From positions 12,393-56,685 of the forward strand of contig JACPGG010000001.1 of the NCBI GenBank assembly GCA_016182545.1: a stretch of 44,293 bases of DNA. Reading direction: 5' to 3'. Shown in pieces: positions 34,097-42,871 of the stretch (positions are counted from its first letter, which is position 1; every line of letters starts with the position of its first letter). The translations under genes were made by a program, and so were the position numbers. This DNA comes from Ignavibacteriales bacterium (lineage in GTDB: Bacteria; Bacteroidota; Ignavibacteria; UBA10030; UBA8401). The notes below the pieces were generated by a model. The model was not told the DNA's origin. It saw nothing but the letters and a program-made list of their open reading frames with translations, and made no database searches.

Positions 34097-35854
34097 ATGC
34101 GATATAAAAAATTCACAATTCAGAATTACCGAGGGATAACAAACCCTTTAGCCATTGATGTTGGTGAAAATTCGCTAATTCCTATTATTGGTATAAATGA
34201 ATGTGGTAAAACGACAATTCTACAAGCAATATATTGCTTTGATTTTATTAATGACAAGGAATACAAAGAGAAGCATATAACAAACACGCTGAATTTATAT
34301 CAAACATCAGATGCAAATCCTCCCCTGATCTCTGCATCGATAGAACTGAAAGTAAAAGAACTTGAAAAAGTTTTTGAAGAATTTAATCAAAGCGAAGTGA
34401 AAAAGGTTGAGGAATCTAAAAAAACAGGCAAGAACTATATACCTAAATCCGTTAATTCTAATGAATTGATAAATCAATTTTCTGATTCAATCGAAATTCA
34501 AAGAGACTTAACCACTTTGGAATATAGCGTAATTAGTCCGAATGTTGAGATACCAAATGCTGTTATTAAAGAAATAATCAGACACGCACCCTACATCTTG
34601 TACAATGATGATTTCATGGACCGACCGCCAAATACAATTGACATTCCTGATGAAAAACCCGATTCATTAAAAGATTGGTTAGCAATTTTTGAAAGACTTT
34701 TTAATGCAACAAATCCAAATTATTCGTTGTTTTCTTTGATCCAAGAAGATGATGAAAGGCGCCGATTATCAATAATTTCGGATGTAGAAGAAGTCCTAAA
34801 TAAGAAACTTTCCAAAGCTTGGAAAACATTCTTATTAAGCAACCATGGGGCATTATATGTAAAATTAATACTTCGGCGTAACGAAAAACCTATCAAACTC
34901 GAGATTCAAATAATCGAGAAGATGGGAAAAAGAGAAAGATTTTTTGATGTTGCAGATAGGAGTAAGGGGTTTTTATGGTTTTTCAACTTTGTAATGAAAC
35001 TTGAATTCAATCCAAAAGTCGTAGGTAATACTAAGGATACAATTTTTCTGTTAGATGAACCGGGTTCGTATTTACACTCGACAGCACAAGAGAAGCTGTG
35101 CAACAAGATCAAAGAAATTTCTGAGAAAAGTGGCGTGGTAATTTATTGTACACACTCGCATCATTTGTTAAATCCAGATTTTATTCCACTTAACAAAGTA
35201 TATATTGTTGAAAAAGAAAGAGAAAAAAATATTAAAGCCACACCTTTGCCTCAAATAAAATTTAAAAAAGATAATCTCAACGCTTATCAACCAATTCATG
35301 ATGCTTTACAGATACCTAGCTTTGATTTATATGATAGTACATCCAAAATAGTGGCGGTTGAAGGAATATATGACAAATATTCTATTCAATTATTTTGTGA
35401 AATAAATAATCACATTGTAATTTTACCTGGTACAAATGCTGATTCAATAGTCAAAAATATTCAATATCTAAATGGATTTTCTAGGATTTATACGGCTATT
35501 TGGGATAACGATGCAGAAGGTAGGGATAAATTAGAAAAAGCACGAAAGATTTTTGGTGATATTGAGAGTGAGAAATTTGACAAATTACCTGCTAAAGGAT
35601 TATCAGATAGAAAAATGGAACAGATGTATGAAAACAATGATTTAGAAAAAATATCACTACTTCTTGATCTTCCAAAAGAAGCAAATTATGAGAAAATTAT
35701 TTCGATGCTCTTTTTTTCAAAAAAAAGTAAGATTGAAAAGGCAAAAAGTCTTCTGTCAAAAGAAACAAAAGAAAATTTTAGTATTCTTTCAGACATTATC
35801 AAAAAGAGGTTGAAAATAGCAGAGGAACTAAACCAGATATCATTAGAAAAATAG
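34097..35854 (+). CDS. OLD-family-like ATPase with C-terminal TOPRIM nuclease domain
   Basis: A 585-residue protein. An ABC/SMC-type ATPase forms the first two thirds: RecF-like start (KFTIQNYRGITNPLAID), Walker A at Gly32-x4-Gly37-Lys38-Thr39 (GINECGKTT), Walker B with Asp320-Glu321 (FLLDEPGSYLH) and the switch His353 (YCTHSHHLL). The LDEPGxxLH pattern is typical of OLD and related ATPases. The rest is a TOPRIM domain with Glu422 (VAVEGIYDKY) and Asp470-Asn-Asp472 (IWDNDAEG). OLD-family proteins, including GajA of the Gabija system, are DNA nucleases that act in phage defence. No UvrD-like helicase partner is next to it. It stands 80 bases behind the nucleotidyltransferase gene, in the same direction, and shares its A+T-rich composition. 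Confidence 0.88.
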   Translation: MRYKKFTIQNYRGITNPLAIDVGENSLIPIIGINECGKTTILQAIYCFDFINDKEYKEKHITNTLNLYQTSDANPPLISASIELKVKELEKVFEEFNQSEVKKVEESKKTGKNYIPKSVNSNELINQFSDSIEIQRDLTTLEYSVISPNVEIPNAVIKEIIRHAPYILYNDDFMDRPPNTIDIPDEKPDSLKDWLAIFERLFNATNPNYSLFSLIQEDDERRRLSIISDVEEVLNKKLSKAWKTFLLSNHGALYVKLILRRNEKPIKLEIQIIEKMGKRERFFDVADRSKGFLWFFNFVMKLEFNPKVVGNTKDTIFLLDEPGSYLHSTAQEKLCNKIKEISEKSGVVIYCTHSHHLLNPDFIPLNKVYIVEKEREKNIKATPLPQIKFKKDNLNAYQPIHDALQIPSFDLYDSTSKIVAVEGIYDKYSIQLFCEINNHIVILPGTNADSIVKNIQYLNGFSRIYTAIWDNDAEGRDKLEKARKIFGDIESEKFDKLPAKGLSDRKMEQMYENNDLEKISLLLDLPKEANYEKIISMLFFSKKSKIEKAKSLLSKETKENFSILSDIIKKRLKIAEELNQISLEK

Positions 35855-35935
35855 ATCCAAACTACATCACCCGACTGATCTGTCTTATTTCACACTCGTC
35901 ACTCCCCTTTCCTCATCGCTTCTCATTTGAAATGT

Positions 35936-35983
35936 GACGGACTTGTCCGCCAGAAGTGGACAGGTAAAGATTTGGAAAATCTT
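35936..35983 (+). repeat. Two adjacent dispersed repeat pieces at the right edge of the cassette
   Basis: GACGGACTTGTCCGCC followed by AGAAGTGGACAGGT (35936-35965) belongs to the CCGCC/GGCGG family, and AAGATTTGGAAAATCTT (35967-35983) is one arm of the GATTTTCCAA palindrome found at 20870 and 42872. They lie between the OLD-like gene and the promoter of the next gene, where host-like composition returns. Confidence 0.75.
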
Positions 35984-35999
35984 CTTTTCATTCCTCCTC

Positions 36000-36029
36000 T
36001 TGCTATTCTTTTTTTATCCTGTACATTTG
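36000..36029 (+). promoter_or_regulatory. Bacteroidota-type promoter TTG-N19-TACATTTG
   Basis: TTG (36000-36002), a 19-base spacer and TACATTTG (36022-36029) agree with the TTG-N17-23-TAnnTTTG consensus. Transcription would begin about 25 bases before the outer-membrane protein ATG at 36062. This also supports the choice of that internal start. Confidence 0.6.
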
Positions 36030-36061
36030 TACCGTTATCCCGCCACTCTTACGGAGAATGT

Positions 36062-37522
36062 ATGAGAACGACATCGCTGTTCACGGTTCTTCTTGCCGCA
36101 CTGTTCATCGTCACTGCCACGCTCACCGCGCAGATCATCACGGTAAAAACGTATCCCATCCTGTCGGATCAATCGGTGCTTGAACTTCCGTCGGCAAACG
36201 GGGGGCTCGGCGGCATTGCGTTCGCACTGCACGACCGGTTCGCCGAACCGTACCGCAATCCCGCATTCATCACCTCGTCCAAAGGTGTTGCCATGTTCGT
36301 TCTTCCCCGCTGGAGCGGGTGGAACCTTTCGCACACGGGAGGAACGAGGTACACGCAGAGCGGGTACGATTACAGCTCGCAGCAGAGCGCATCGAACGCG
36401 CAGTTATCGATCGGCGCGTTGACTGCGGACGGGACGTACGGCATCGCGGTCGCCACCGGCTACCAGCGGCTCCGTTCGTCACTCAGGGACGGCACAAGCG
36501 GATCGCTCCCCTTCACATCGTCCTTCAACGCCGACCAGCATCCCATCCTTGTTGCAGGCGGGCTTGCAATAACGGAACATATTTCCATCGGTGCGCTGTA
36601 CAATTACATTCCTCTCAAAGGATTTGACGGCATTCAATTTCTCTATCCGCGCAGCAGGACGGTACATGTCTCGGGAAGCGTGAATGAGTACCGTCTCGGC
36701 GTGTCGGCGGCATTCGGCTCCTCCGCGTTCGACATTGTTGCGGGAAGGAACATGCTGGATGCATCCCACGGCGCAACGTATGAATGGGGTCCGATGGTCG
36801 AGAACAAGGATGAGAACGACAATATCTTTGCGCAGGGAATCTTCAGGCAGGAGGTGTCGGAGAAAGTGTCGCTTGCCGCAACAGCAACGGCAAACTGGAA
36901 GGAACTTCCCAAACTCCCCGATTATCCGATCGCAGGAGTTCCGCGCGATCCCGGATATACGCGCGCATTCAACCTGGGGGGAGGAATGACGTATATGATG
37001 AACCCTTCGATCCTGTTTGCATTCGAGTACCTCTATGAACCGATCATGGCGGACACATGGGTGGACGCGCTTGAGACCAGGACCACCGGAAGCGGAACGA
37101 TCATGAAAGGGAACCGGGAACAGGAACACAACTACGATTTTCACAACCACATTCTCCACCTCGGCTTGCAGATCCGTCCCGAAGAGTGGCTGACGCTGCA
37201 AGCGGGCGCCTCGCTGCATTCGTATTCGTACGCATACGAGATGAAGGACCATCTCAACAACATCAGCCGGCAATCTTCGCCTGAAAACGAATGGACAGAA
37301 ACGACATTGACCGGGGGCATCATCGCCCAGTACGGGAACGTGCAGCTCTCATACACGGCGGAGTTCCTTACCGGACGGGGATTGCTGGAACAGGAGCGAA
37401 TTTTTCGGTGGGATCAAGCAGGAGTACGTGCGAACGATGTGATCCTTGTTCCGAACGATTTCTTAAAGATCAAACCCGTGAATGTCATGAGCCATCGCAT
37501 GACGGTGATGTACGCATTATAG
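36062..37522 (+). CDS. Outer-membrane beta-barrel protein, function unknown
   Basis: About 486 residues from the ATG at 36062, which follows GGAG and begins a signal peptide (MRTTSLFTVLLAALFIVTATLTAQ); the frame is open from 35927, but the upstream part holds repeats and the promoter. The mature chain has alternating hydrophobic/polar strands with many Tyr, Trp and Gly, as in FadL/OmpP1-type barrels: long strands separated by polar loops and a hydrophobic C-terminus (SHRMTVMYAL). An N-terminal segment with EPYRNPAFI resembles the PorV/OmpP1-like start seen in this phylum, though I cannot name a family with certainty. An intrinsic terminator follows 29 bases after the stop. Confidence 0.78.
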   Translation: MRTTSLFTVLLAALFIVTATLTAQIITVKTYPILSDQSVLELPSANGGLGGIAFALHDRFAEPYRNPAFITSSKGVAMFVLPRWSGWNLSHTGGTRYTQSGYDYSSQQSASNAQLSIGALTADGTYGIAVATGYQRLRSSLRDGTSGSLPFTSSFNADQHPILVAGGLAITEHISIGALYNYIPLKGFDGIQFLYPRSRTVHVSGSVNEYRLGVSAAFGSSAFDIVAGRNMLDASHGATYEWGPMVENKDENDNIFAQGIFRQEVSEKVSLAATATANWKELPKLPDYPIAGVPRDPGYTRAFNLGGGMTYMMNPSILFAFEYLYEPIMADTWVDALETRTTGSGTIMKGNREQEHNYDFHNHILHLGLQIRPEEWLTLQAGASLHSYSYAYEMKDHLNNISRQSSPENEWTETTLTGGIIAQYGNVQLSYTAEFLTGRGLLEQERIFRWDQAGVRANDVILVPNDFLKIKPVNVMSHRMTVMYAL

Positions 37523-37550
37523 AAGCAACCGCCGATCTGCAGCAGAGAAA

Positions 37551-37577
37551 AAAAGCCCGGCGCATAACCGGGCTTTT
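37551..37577 (+). terminator. Intrinsic terminator after the outer-membrane protein gene
   Basis: AAAAGCCCGG (37551-37560) and CCGGGCTTTT (37568-37577) form a 10-bp stem with loop CGCATAA and a downstream TTTTTATTTAT run. Confidence 0.9.
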
Positions 37578-37640
37578 TATTTATCATCAGTGTTCTACAC
37601 CACCCCTATCGGACATTATCATGAACTCAAGAGTTGACTT

Positions 37641-37665
37641 TTCCCCTCCTCAACGAGGAGGGGAA
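37641..37665 (+). repeat. Palindrome TTCCCCTCCT...AGGAGGGGAA
   Basis: A 10-bp perfect inverted repeat with a five-base loop, flanked by CCACCCCTA and GGGGTGGTGG. It belongs with the C-rich palindromes at 37896 and 42802 and lies between the terminator of the upstream gene and the end of the M1 peptidase gene. Confidence 0.75.
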
Positions 37666-37691
37666 AGAAGGGGTGGTGGTATCAGAGAAGA

Positions 37692-39725
37692 TCACTTCAT
37701 CAGCACCATCCGCCGCGTTTCAACGTTCGTTCCTGCGCGTACTTGATAGATATAGACTCCACTCGGAAGATTGCTGCCGTCGAACCGCACATCGTACGTG
37801 CCCGGCTGTTTCTGTTCGTTCACCAATGTTGCAACTTCCCTGCCGAGCAGGTCATACACTTTCAACGACACCCTTTCCCTTGCCCACTCCCCTGCCCCCT
37901 CTCCCAATGGGAGAGGGGATGGGGCGGGGGCAACTGAAAACCGTATCACCGTCTCCGGATTGAACGGATTCGGAAAATTCTGCATCAGCACGAACCGCTC
38001 CGGCATCTGTGCGGGCTGCTCTGCAATGCCTGTCGGATTGAACGTGGCATCGCGGAGGATCCATTGTTCGGGATCCAACTGCACCGCTGTCGCATTGTGT
38101 GACAGACGGATCGTGAAGGTCTGATCGATCGTATCGTTGAAGATCGTCACAGTCGTGTCCCAATTTGTTGCGGAAAATTTCAGGTCGACCGGCATCGTAA
38201 AATATTTCGGATTCACCGTTCCGGTGCTCTGCGTGATGCGCACTGTCGAAAGGAATCCGCTGTCGGTAGCAACGGATGAATGCGTGTATGAATATTTCGG
38301 ATACTTCTCGCCGAAGACCCACTCGTTGAAGAACCAGTCGAGGTCCTTTCCCGAGACCGTCTCGCACCAATAGTGAAAATTCGCCGTCGCCGCGGTGCCG
38401 TACATCAGTGCATGATCGCTGGCGTACGCTTTGATCGCCGCAAAGAATATTGAGTCGCCAAGCACATGGCGAAGCATGTGCAGCACCGATGCCCCTTTAT
38501 TATACACGCGGCTTCCTGCAAACAGATTGTACACATCCGCAGTATCCTGCACATACAATGTCCCGACTGCACTTTTCGCACTCGACAGTCGCGTTGCAAT
38601 GCGTGTCCAGTACGCCGGCATGCCGTACTGTTTTTCACGCCAGACGACCTCGAAGTACTGCGCGAATCCTTCGTTGAGCAAGAGATCCTTCCACGTGCGG
38701 CAGGTGATCAGGTCGCCGAACCATTGATGCACCAGTTCGTGCGCGATCGTCGCTTCGCTGAACGAGTTCGACCCGAGCGAGGTGAGGGTCTGGTGTTCCA
38801 TCCCTCCTCCCCATCCGAACTGCACATGTCCGTATTTTTCTTTGATAAACGGATATGGTCCGAAGAGGGGGGTGAATGTCTCGAGCATTTTTACCGTCAG
38901 CGCTGCGTTCGCGCGGTAGGACGGGGATGTCGATGCGATGTCGGGCAAAACATAATTCACCACTTCCATTGAATCGCTCGCGGAGTGTTTGAACCAGTCG
39001 GAAAAAGTATTGAATTTCCCGATCGTGACGGCGATAAGATATGTGGAGACAGGATACCGATGTTTCCATGTATATGTTTTTGTTCCGTCTTCGTTTGTGA
39101 GCGTGTCGGTCAGTTTCCCGTTGCTTGCTGCAACATACTCTTCTTTGCATGTGACGATGATGTCGACGGAATCTGCTTTCTCGTTCGGATGATCGATGCA
39201 GGGCCACCAGTCGCGCGCGCCGTACGGTTCGCTCAATGTGTAGACCCAGCGCGTGCCGTCGCTGCGTACAACGTCGGAATAACTTCCCAGTCCCGTGTAC
39301 GGTGGATAACCGTGATAGAAGATCTGCGTCATGATCGTATCGCCGTGCGAGTATGCTTTCGGCAGCGGAATGGAGATCGTTTCGCCGGAGCGTATTGCAG
39401 GCACAGGACTGCCGTTGAAGAAGACCGAATCGACCGTCAATGCGGAGGCAAGATCGTACGAGATCGTTGTGATCGAATCGTTCACAACGGCAAGCGCGGT
39501 GACATCGCCGCGAATGAAACCGCTCTGATCCGCAATGCGGACGTTCAGTCTGTAATATGTTATATCGACCGGTTGAACGGCGGCGGACGTTTTGGAGAAC
39601 ACGCGTGCGAGCGATGCGTATCGCCGCATTTCGGTTTGCTGCAGCGCGTCGGATTCGTCATCCTGCGCCGGAAGCAATGTTGCAATGCAAATAGCTGTAA
39701 TGGAGAGTAGAATAAAATGTTTCAT
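37692..39725 (-). CDS. Secreted M1-family metallopeptidase with type IX secretion sorting domain
   Basis: About 677 residues from the ATG at 39725, which begins a signal peptide (MKHFILLSITAICIATLLPAQ); an upstream ATG at 39746 would precede it by seven residues. The M1 aminopeptidase domain shows GWGGGMEHQ (exopeptidase motif variant) and the zinc site HELVHQWFGD with HEXXH at about 329-333 and the third ligand Glu at 352 (LLNEGFAQYF). The C-terminus is a T9SS sorting domain: QNFPNPFNPETVIRFSV, then SLKVYDLLGREVATLVN and GVYIYQVRAG. The protein is thus exported across the outer membrane and probably surface-attached or released. About 19 residues (APAPSPLPLGEGAGE...) in the sorting domain are encoded by an inserted palindromic repeat. 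Confidence 0.94.
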   Translation of the reverse strand: MKHFILLSITAICIATLLPAQDDESDALQQTEMRRYASLARVFSKTSAAVQPVDITYYRLNVRIADQSGFIRGDVTALAVVNDSITTISYDLASALTVDSVFFNGSPVPAIRSGETISIPLPKAYSHGDTIMTQIFYHGYPPYTGLGSYSDVVRSDGTRWVYTLSEPYGARDWWPCIDHPNEKADSVDIIVTCKEEYVAASNGKLTDTLTNEDGTKTYTWKHRYPVSTYLIAVTIGKFNTFSDWFKHSASDSMEVVNYVLPDIASTSPSYRANAALTVKMLETFTPLFGPYPFIKEKYGHVQFGWGGGMEHQTLTSLGSNSFSEATIAHELVHQWFGDLITCRTWKDLLLNEGFAQYFEVVWREKQYGMPAYWTRIATRLSSAKSAVGTLYVQDTADVYNLFAGSRVYNKGASVLHMLRHVLGDSIFFAAIKAYASDHALMYGTAATANFHYWCETVSGKDLDWFFNEWVFGEKYPKYSYTHSSVATDSGFLSTVRITQSTGTVNPKYFTMPVDLKFSATNWDTTVTIFNDTIDQTFTIRLSHNATAVQLDPEQWILRDATFNPTGIAEQPAQMPERFVLMQNFPNPFNPETVIRFSVAPAPSPLPLGEGAGEWARERVSLKVYDLLGREVATLVNEQKQPGTYDVRFDGSNLPSGVYIYQVRAGTNVETRRMVLMK
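37872..37932 (-). repeat. C-rich palindromic repeat inserted in the T9SS sorting domain
   Basis: The core is CCCCTCTCCC (37896-37905) with its complement (37909-37918). It splits the first beta-strand (VIRFSV) of the sorting domain from the next (VSLKVYDLLG), adding an in-frame segment rich in Pro, Gly and Glu. Similar palindromes are in the intergenic regions at 37641 and 42802. Confidence 0.8.
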
Positions 39726-39986
39726 ATGCGTAGCAGGTATGTGCAATTGATCGGCAAATCTCTTTTTTTAACGTAGCCACAAATGCCGTCAGAAACAATC
39801 GGAGAAACGAACACCGGGAATGAAACGAGACATAATGGTATGATTTAACACTCCCATCGGTCTCCGCGCACCAACGATTCGCCGTAATTCTACACCATGA
39901 CGGGTGCGGTGATCCATAACAATGGACTTCTTGCAACAGAGAGAGGAATGAAATACATTGAACCATTCATTGATAAGGAGAAGAAG

Positions 39987-41213
39987 ATGAAAAGCATATC
40001 AGGAGTTGTACTGTTCGGTATTCTGTTGGCAGGCTGTGGCAAGGAAGAATCCGCACCGACGCAACAGGTTGAAGAAGTTCCTCCATGGGAGATCGGTCAG
40101 AGTGCTGAGGCGGTGTTCGGGCAAATGACATTCACCGCGAACGGAACAGATTCTGTCGGGCAGAGCACTATCCCCGGTCCATGGGGATTGGCAGTGAGCG
40201 GGAGCGGAACACTCTTCGTCGTCGATCAACGGGCGCATCGGATCCTCCGGTTCGATAACGCGGCAACCAGATCGAGCGGCGGCAACGCCGACGGTGTACT
40301 GGGTCAGCAGGATTTTACAAGCCGGGTGTGGAATTATTCCATGGCAGGAAGCACTCCATCTGCCTCCGGTTTTGAAACCCCCGTTTCCGTTACACTGGAT
40401 CCATCCGGAAATCTGTACGTGCTCGATCAGGGAAACCAGCGCGTTCTTCGCTTCAACAATGCGGCATCCAAAACAAACGGCGCTCCCGCCGACGGCGTGC
40501 TCGGTCAGCCCGGTTTTGTCACGAAAAATTTCAACACAACGCAAAACGGATTCTTTTCGCCGCAGGGTGTCGCAGCCGATGCATCGGGAAATCTTTACGT
40601 GGCGGACGGATCGAATCACCGCGTGCTGCGATTCGACAATGCGGCATCAAAAGCAAACGGCGCTCCTGCTGACGGCGTGCTCGGACAATCCGATTTTACA
40701 ACGAGCGCAAACGGCACAACGGCGAACAAAATGTCCAATCCAACTTCGCTTGCCGTCGATAACGCCGGCAATCTGTATGTTGGAGAGCGGGGCAACAGCA
40801 GGATATTGATCTTTTTGAACGGGTCGGCGAAGGCGAACGGAGCTGCCGCCGATATCGTGCTCGGGAAAGGAGATTTCGTCAGCGGTGCAACGCCGGGTCC
40901 GGCGAACCGCTCCAATATCTATTTCCCGTACGCACTGGCGGTGGATGAAAAGAAGAATCTCTACGTTGCCGACGGCGCCTTCAACCGCCTGCTGATCTAC
41001 TACAATGCGCCCTCAAAAAAGAACGGCGATTCTGCCGATGTCGTGATCGGAAAAAAGGATTTCATCAGCTCGAGCGTCACCGGCGCATCGGCAGACAATA
41101 TCGGGCAGCCGTACGGTGTGGCGGTGGAGAGCGCAACGGGAAAATTATTCATCTCCTGCTATTCAAATTCACGCGTGCTGAGATTTCAGGCAAAGAGCAG
41201 TTTAAAACCGTAG
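39987..41213 (+). CDS. NHL-repeat lipoprotein
   Basis: About 408 residues from the ATG at 39987, with AAGGAG nine bases upstream and a lipoprotein signal (MKSISGVVLFGILLAGC, Cys17); an open frame from 39897 lacks these. The mature chain is a beta-propeller of about five to six NHL-type repeats, each with PxGLAVSGSGTLFVVDQRAHRILRF-like sequence followed by an insertion such as DNAASKANGAPADGVLGQ. The insertions are very alike (three with NNAASK/DNAASK), which points to recent internal duplication. NHL propellers usually bind proteins or ligands; no catalytic motif is seen. A strong terminator follows. Confidence 0.88.
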   Translation: MKSISGVVLFGILLAGCGKEESAPTQQVEEVPPWEIGQSAEAVFGQMTFTANGTDSVGQSTIPGPWGLAVSGSGTLFVVDQRAHRILRFDNAATRSSGGNADGVLGQQDFTSRVWNYSMAGSTPSASGFETPVSVTLDPSGNLYVLDQGNQRVLRFNNAASKTNGAPADGVLGQPGFVTKNFNTTQNGFFSPQGVAADASGNLYVADGSNHRVLRFDNAASKANGAPADGVLGQSDFTTSANGTTANKMSNPTSLAVDNAGNLYVGERGNSRILIFLNGSAKANGAAADIVLGKGDFVSGATPGPANRSNIYFPYALAVDEKKNLYVADGAFNRLLIYYNAPSKKNGDSADVVIGKKDFISSSVTGASADNIGQPYGVAVESATGKLFISCYSNSRVLRFQAKSSLKP

Positions 41214-41256
41214 AAATTAGATTCCCGGTACAGCGTGTTCGTCTGTTCTTCATTTT

Positions 41257-41287
41257 ACTCCCGATCGACGATCGGGAGTTTTTTTTT
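41257..41287 (+). terminator. Strong intrinsic terminator after the NHL gene
   Basis: ACTCCCGATC (41257-41266) pairs with GATCGGGAGT (41270-41279) around a GAC loop, followed by a run of nine T. Confidence 0.93.
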
Positions 41288-41427
41288 AGAATCCACTTGC
41301 CTTTCTCGCAATATTCACCAACCTTCACTCCGTTTTAGATCCCCTCGCGGCGGATCAAGCCGTCGTCCAACAATCCGCGGGGTTGACGCTCAACTCTCTC
41401 TATACTTATCCAACGAGGAGATGCATC

Positions 41428-42781
41428 ATGGGACAATTCTCACTTCTTTTCATCTTTTTTTCCACGCTCCTCACAGCACAATGGAACGGCGCGGAAGTCT
41501 ACGTCACCGCAAACGGAACAAACGACAGGATCGCTAAGAAAACATCGCTCACAAATTCACCGCTCGAGCAGCCGGACGAACATCAGCCGGCGATAATTCT
41601 GGATAGAAGCAAAAAATTCCAGACGATCCACGGCATCGGCGGCGCGCTGACCGATGCTTCGGCAGAAACATTTTACAAACTGCCGGCGAGCAAGCAGCAG
41701 GAAGTTCTTACGGCACTATTCGATGCACAGAACGGTGCCGGGTTCACGCTGAGCCGCACCCAACGACACGGCGTTGAAGAATTTCACGATCAAGCACGAT
41801 CTGAAATACAAGATCCCGTTCATCAAAGCGGCGATGCAGACAGCCGGAAAAGATTTTGCACTCTTCGCGTCGCCGTGGAGTCCGCCGGCATGGATGAAGA
41901 CGAACAACAATATGCTGCAGGGAGGAAAACTTCTCCCCGCATTCAACCAGACATGGGCAAATTATTTCGCAAAGTTTGTGCAGGAGTACGAGAGGACCGG
42001 CATTCCGATCTGGGGATTGACGGTGCAGAATGAACCGATGGCGGTGCAGACGTGGGAATCATGCATCTTTACCGCAGCGGAAGAGCGGGACTTCGTAAAG
42101 AATTTTCTCGGACCGACGCTCGAGCGGTCGGGCTTGTCAAAATTAAAACTGATGATCTGGGACCACAACCGCGGCATCATGTATCAACGCGCAAAAGAAG
42201 TGTACGACGATCCGGTTGCATCCAAATACGTGTGGGGAACGGGATTTCATTGGTACGTCGGCGATCATTTTGACAACGTGCGGTTGGTGCACGACGCGTT
42301 TCCGGATAAAGCGTTGATCTTCACCGAAGGGACTGAAGCAACGTTCGATGCACAACGGTTGAACGAATGGCAGTGGGGAGAAATGTTCGGCACATCGATC
42401 ATCAACGATCTGAACAATTGGACAGCGGGATGGGTTGCGTGGAACGTGCTGCTGGACGAACAGGGAGGACCGAACCATGTCGGCAATTTTTGCATGGCGC
42501 CGATCATCGGGAACACGAAGACCGGCGAGCTGACATACATGAATTCGCTCTGGTACATCGGGCATTTCTCAAAGTTCATTCGTCCCGGCGCGCAGCGGAT
42601 AGTCTGTTCATCGAATTCGGATGACCTGCTTACGACCGCGGCTATCAATCAGGATGGATCGATCGCCGTCGTTGTGATGAACAAGACGGAGAAAGAGATC
42701 GAGTTCCACACATGGATGGAGAATAAATCGGTGAAGATGAAGAGTCCTGCAAGATCAATTGTGACGCTGATGTTGAAATAA
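41428..42781 (+). pseudogene. GH30 glycosidase (glucosylceramidase-like) gene with internal deletion and frameshift
   Basis: Two frames together encode one GH30 protein. The first (ATG at 41428 behind GAGGAG, signal peptide MGQFSLLFIFFSTLLTAQW) carries the N-terminal part up to GAGFTLSRT at about 41760. The second frame resumes near 41762 with NDTALKNFTIKHDLKYKIPF and continues to the normal C-terminus at 42781; it holds the acid/base Glu in VQNEPMA and the nucleophile Glu in FTEGTEA. Members of GH30 have about 17 to 20 residues between these points (the NIHSCDFSS-type segment after the SRT/GRT), which are missing here. The gene is either inactive in this strain or misassembled. If intact, such enzymes remove glucose or xylose from beta-linked substrates outside the cell. 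Confidence 0.85.
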
Positions 42782-42801
42782 TGTTTTCGACCCCACCCCT
42801 G

Positions 42802-42822
42802 CCCTCCCCTTTCAGGGGAGGG
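42802..42822 (+). repeat. Palindrome CCCTCCCCT...AGGGGAGGG
   Basis: A 9-bp perfect inverted repeat with a TTC loop just after the GH30 gene; same C-rich family as at 37641 and 37896. It could also serve as a weak terminator, but no T-run follows. Confidence 0.65.
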
Positions 42823-42871
42823 AGATTACTGTGCGGTTCACGTAAAACAGGAGCAACACATTTTTGCATCA

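Noticed and set aside
30070-35854. Prophage or integrative element
   Set aside because: No integrase, phage structural gene, tRNA target or flanking attachment repeat could be seen; only composition and content suggest transfer.
36479-37273. 264-codon minus-strand ORF
   Set aside because: Antisense to the outer-membrane barrel gene, with the composition expected of a shadow frame.
38985-39710. 241-codon plus-strand ORF
   Set aside because: Antisense to the M1 peptidase signal and N-terminal domain; no recognisable motif.
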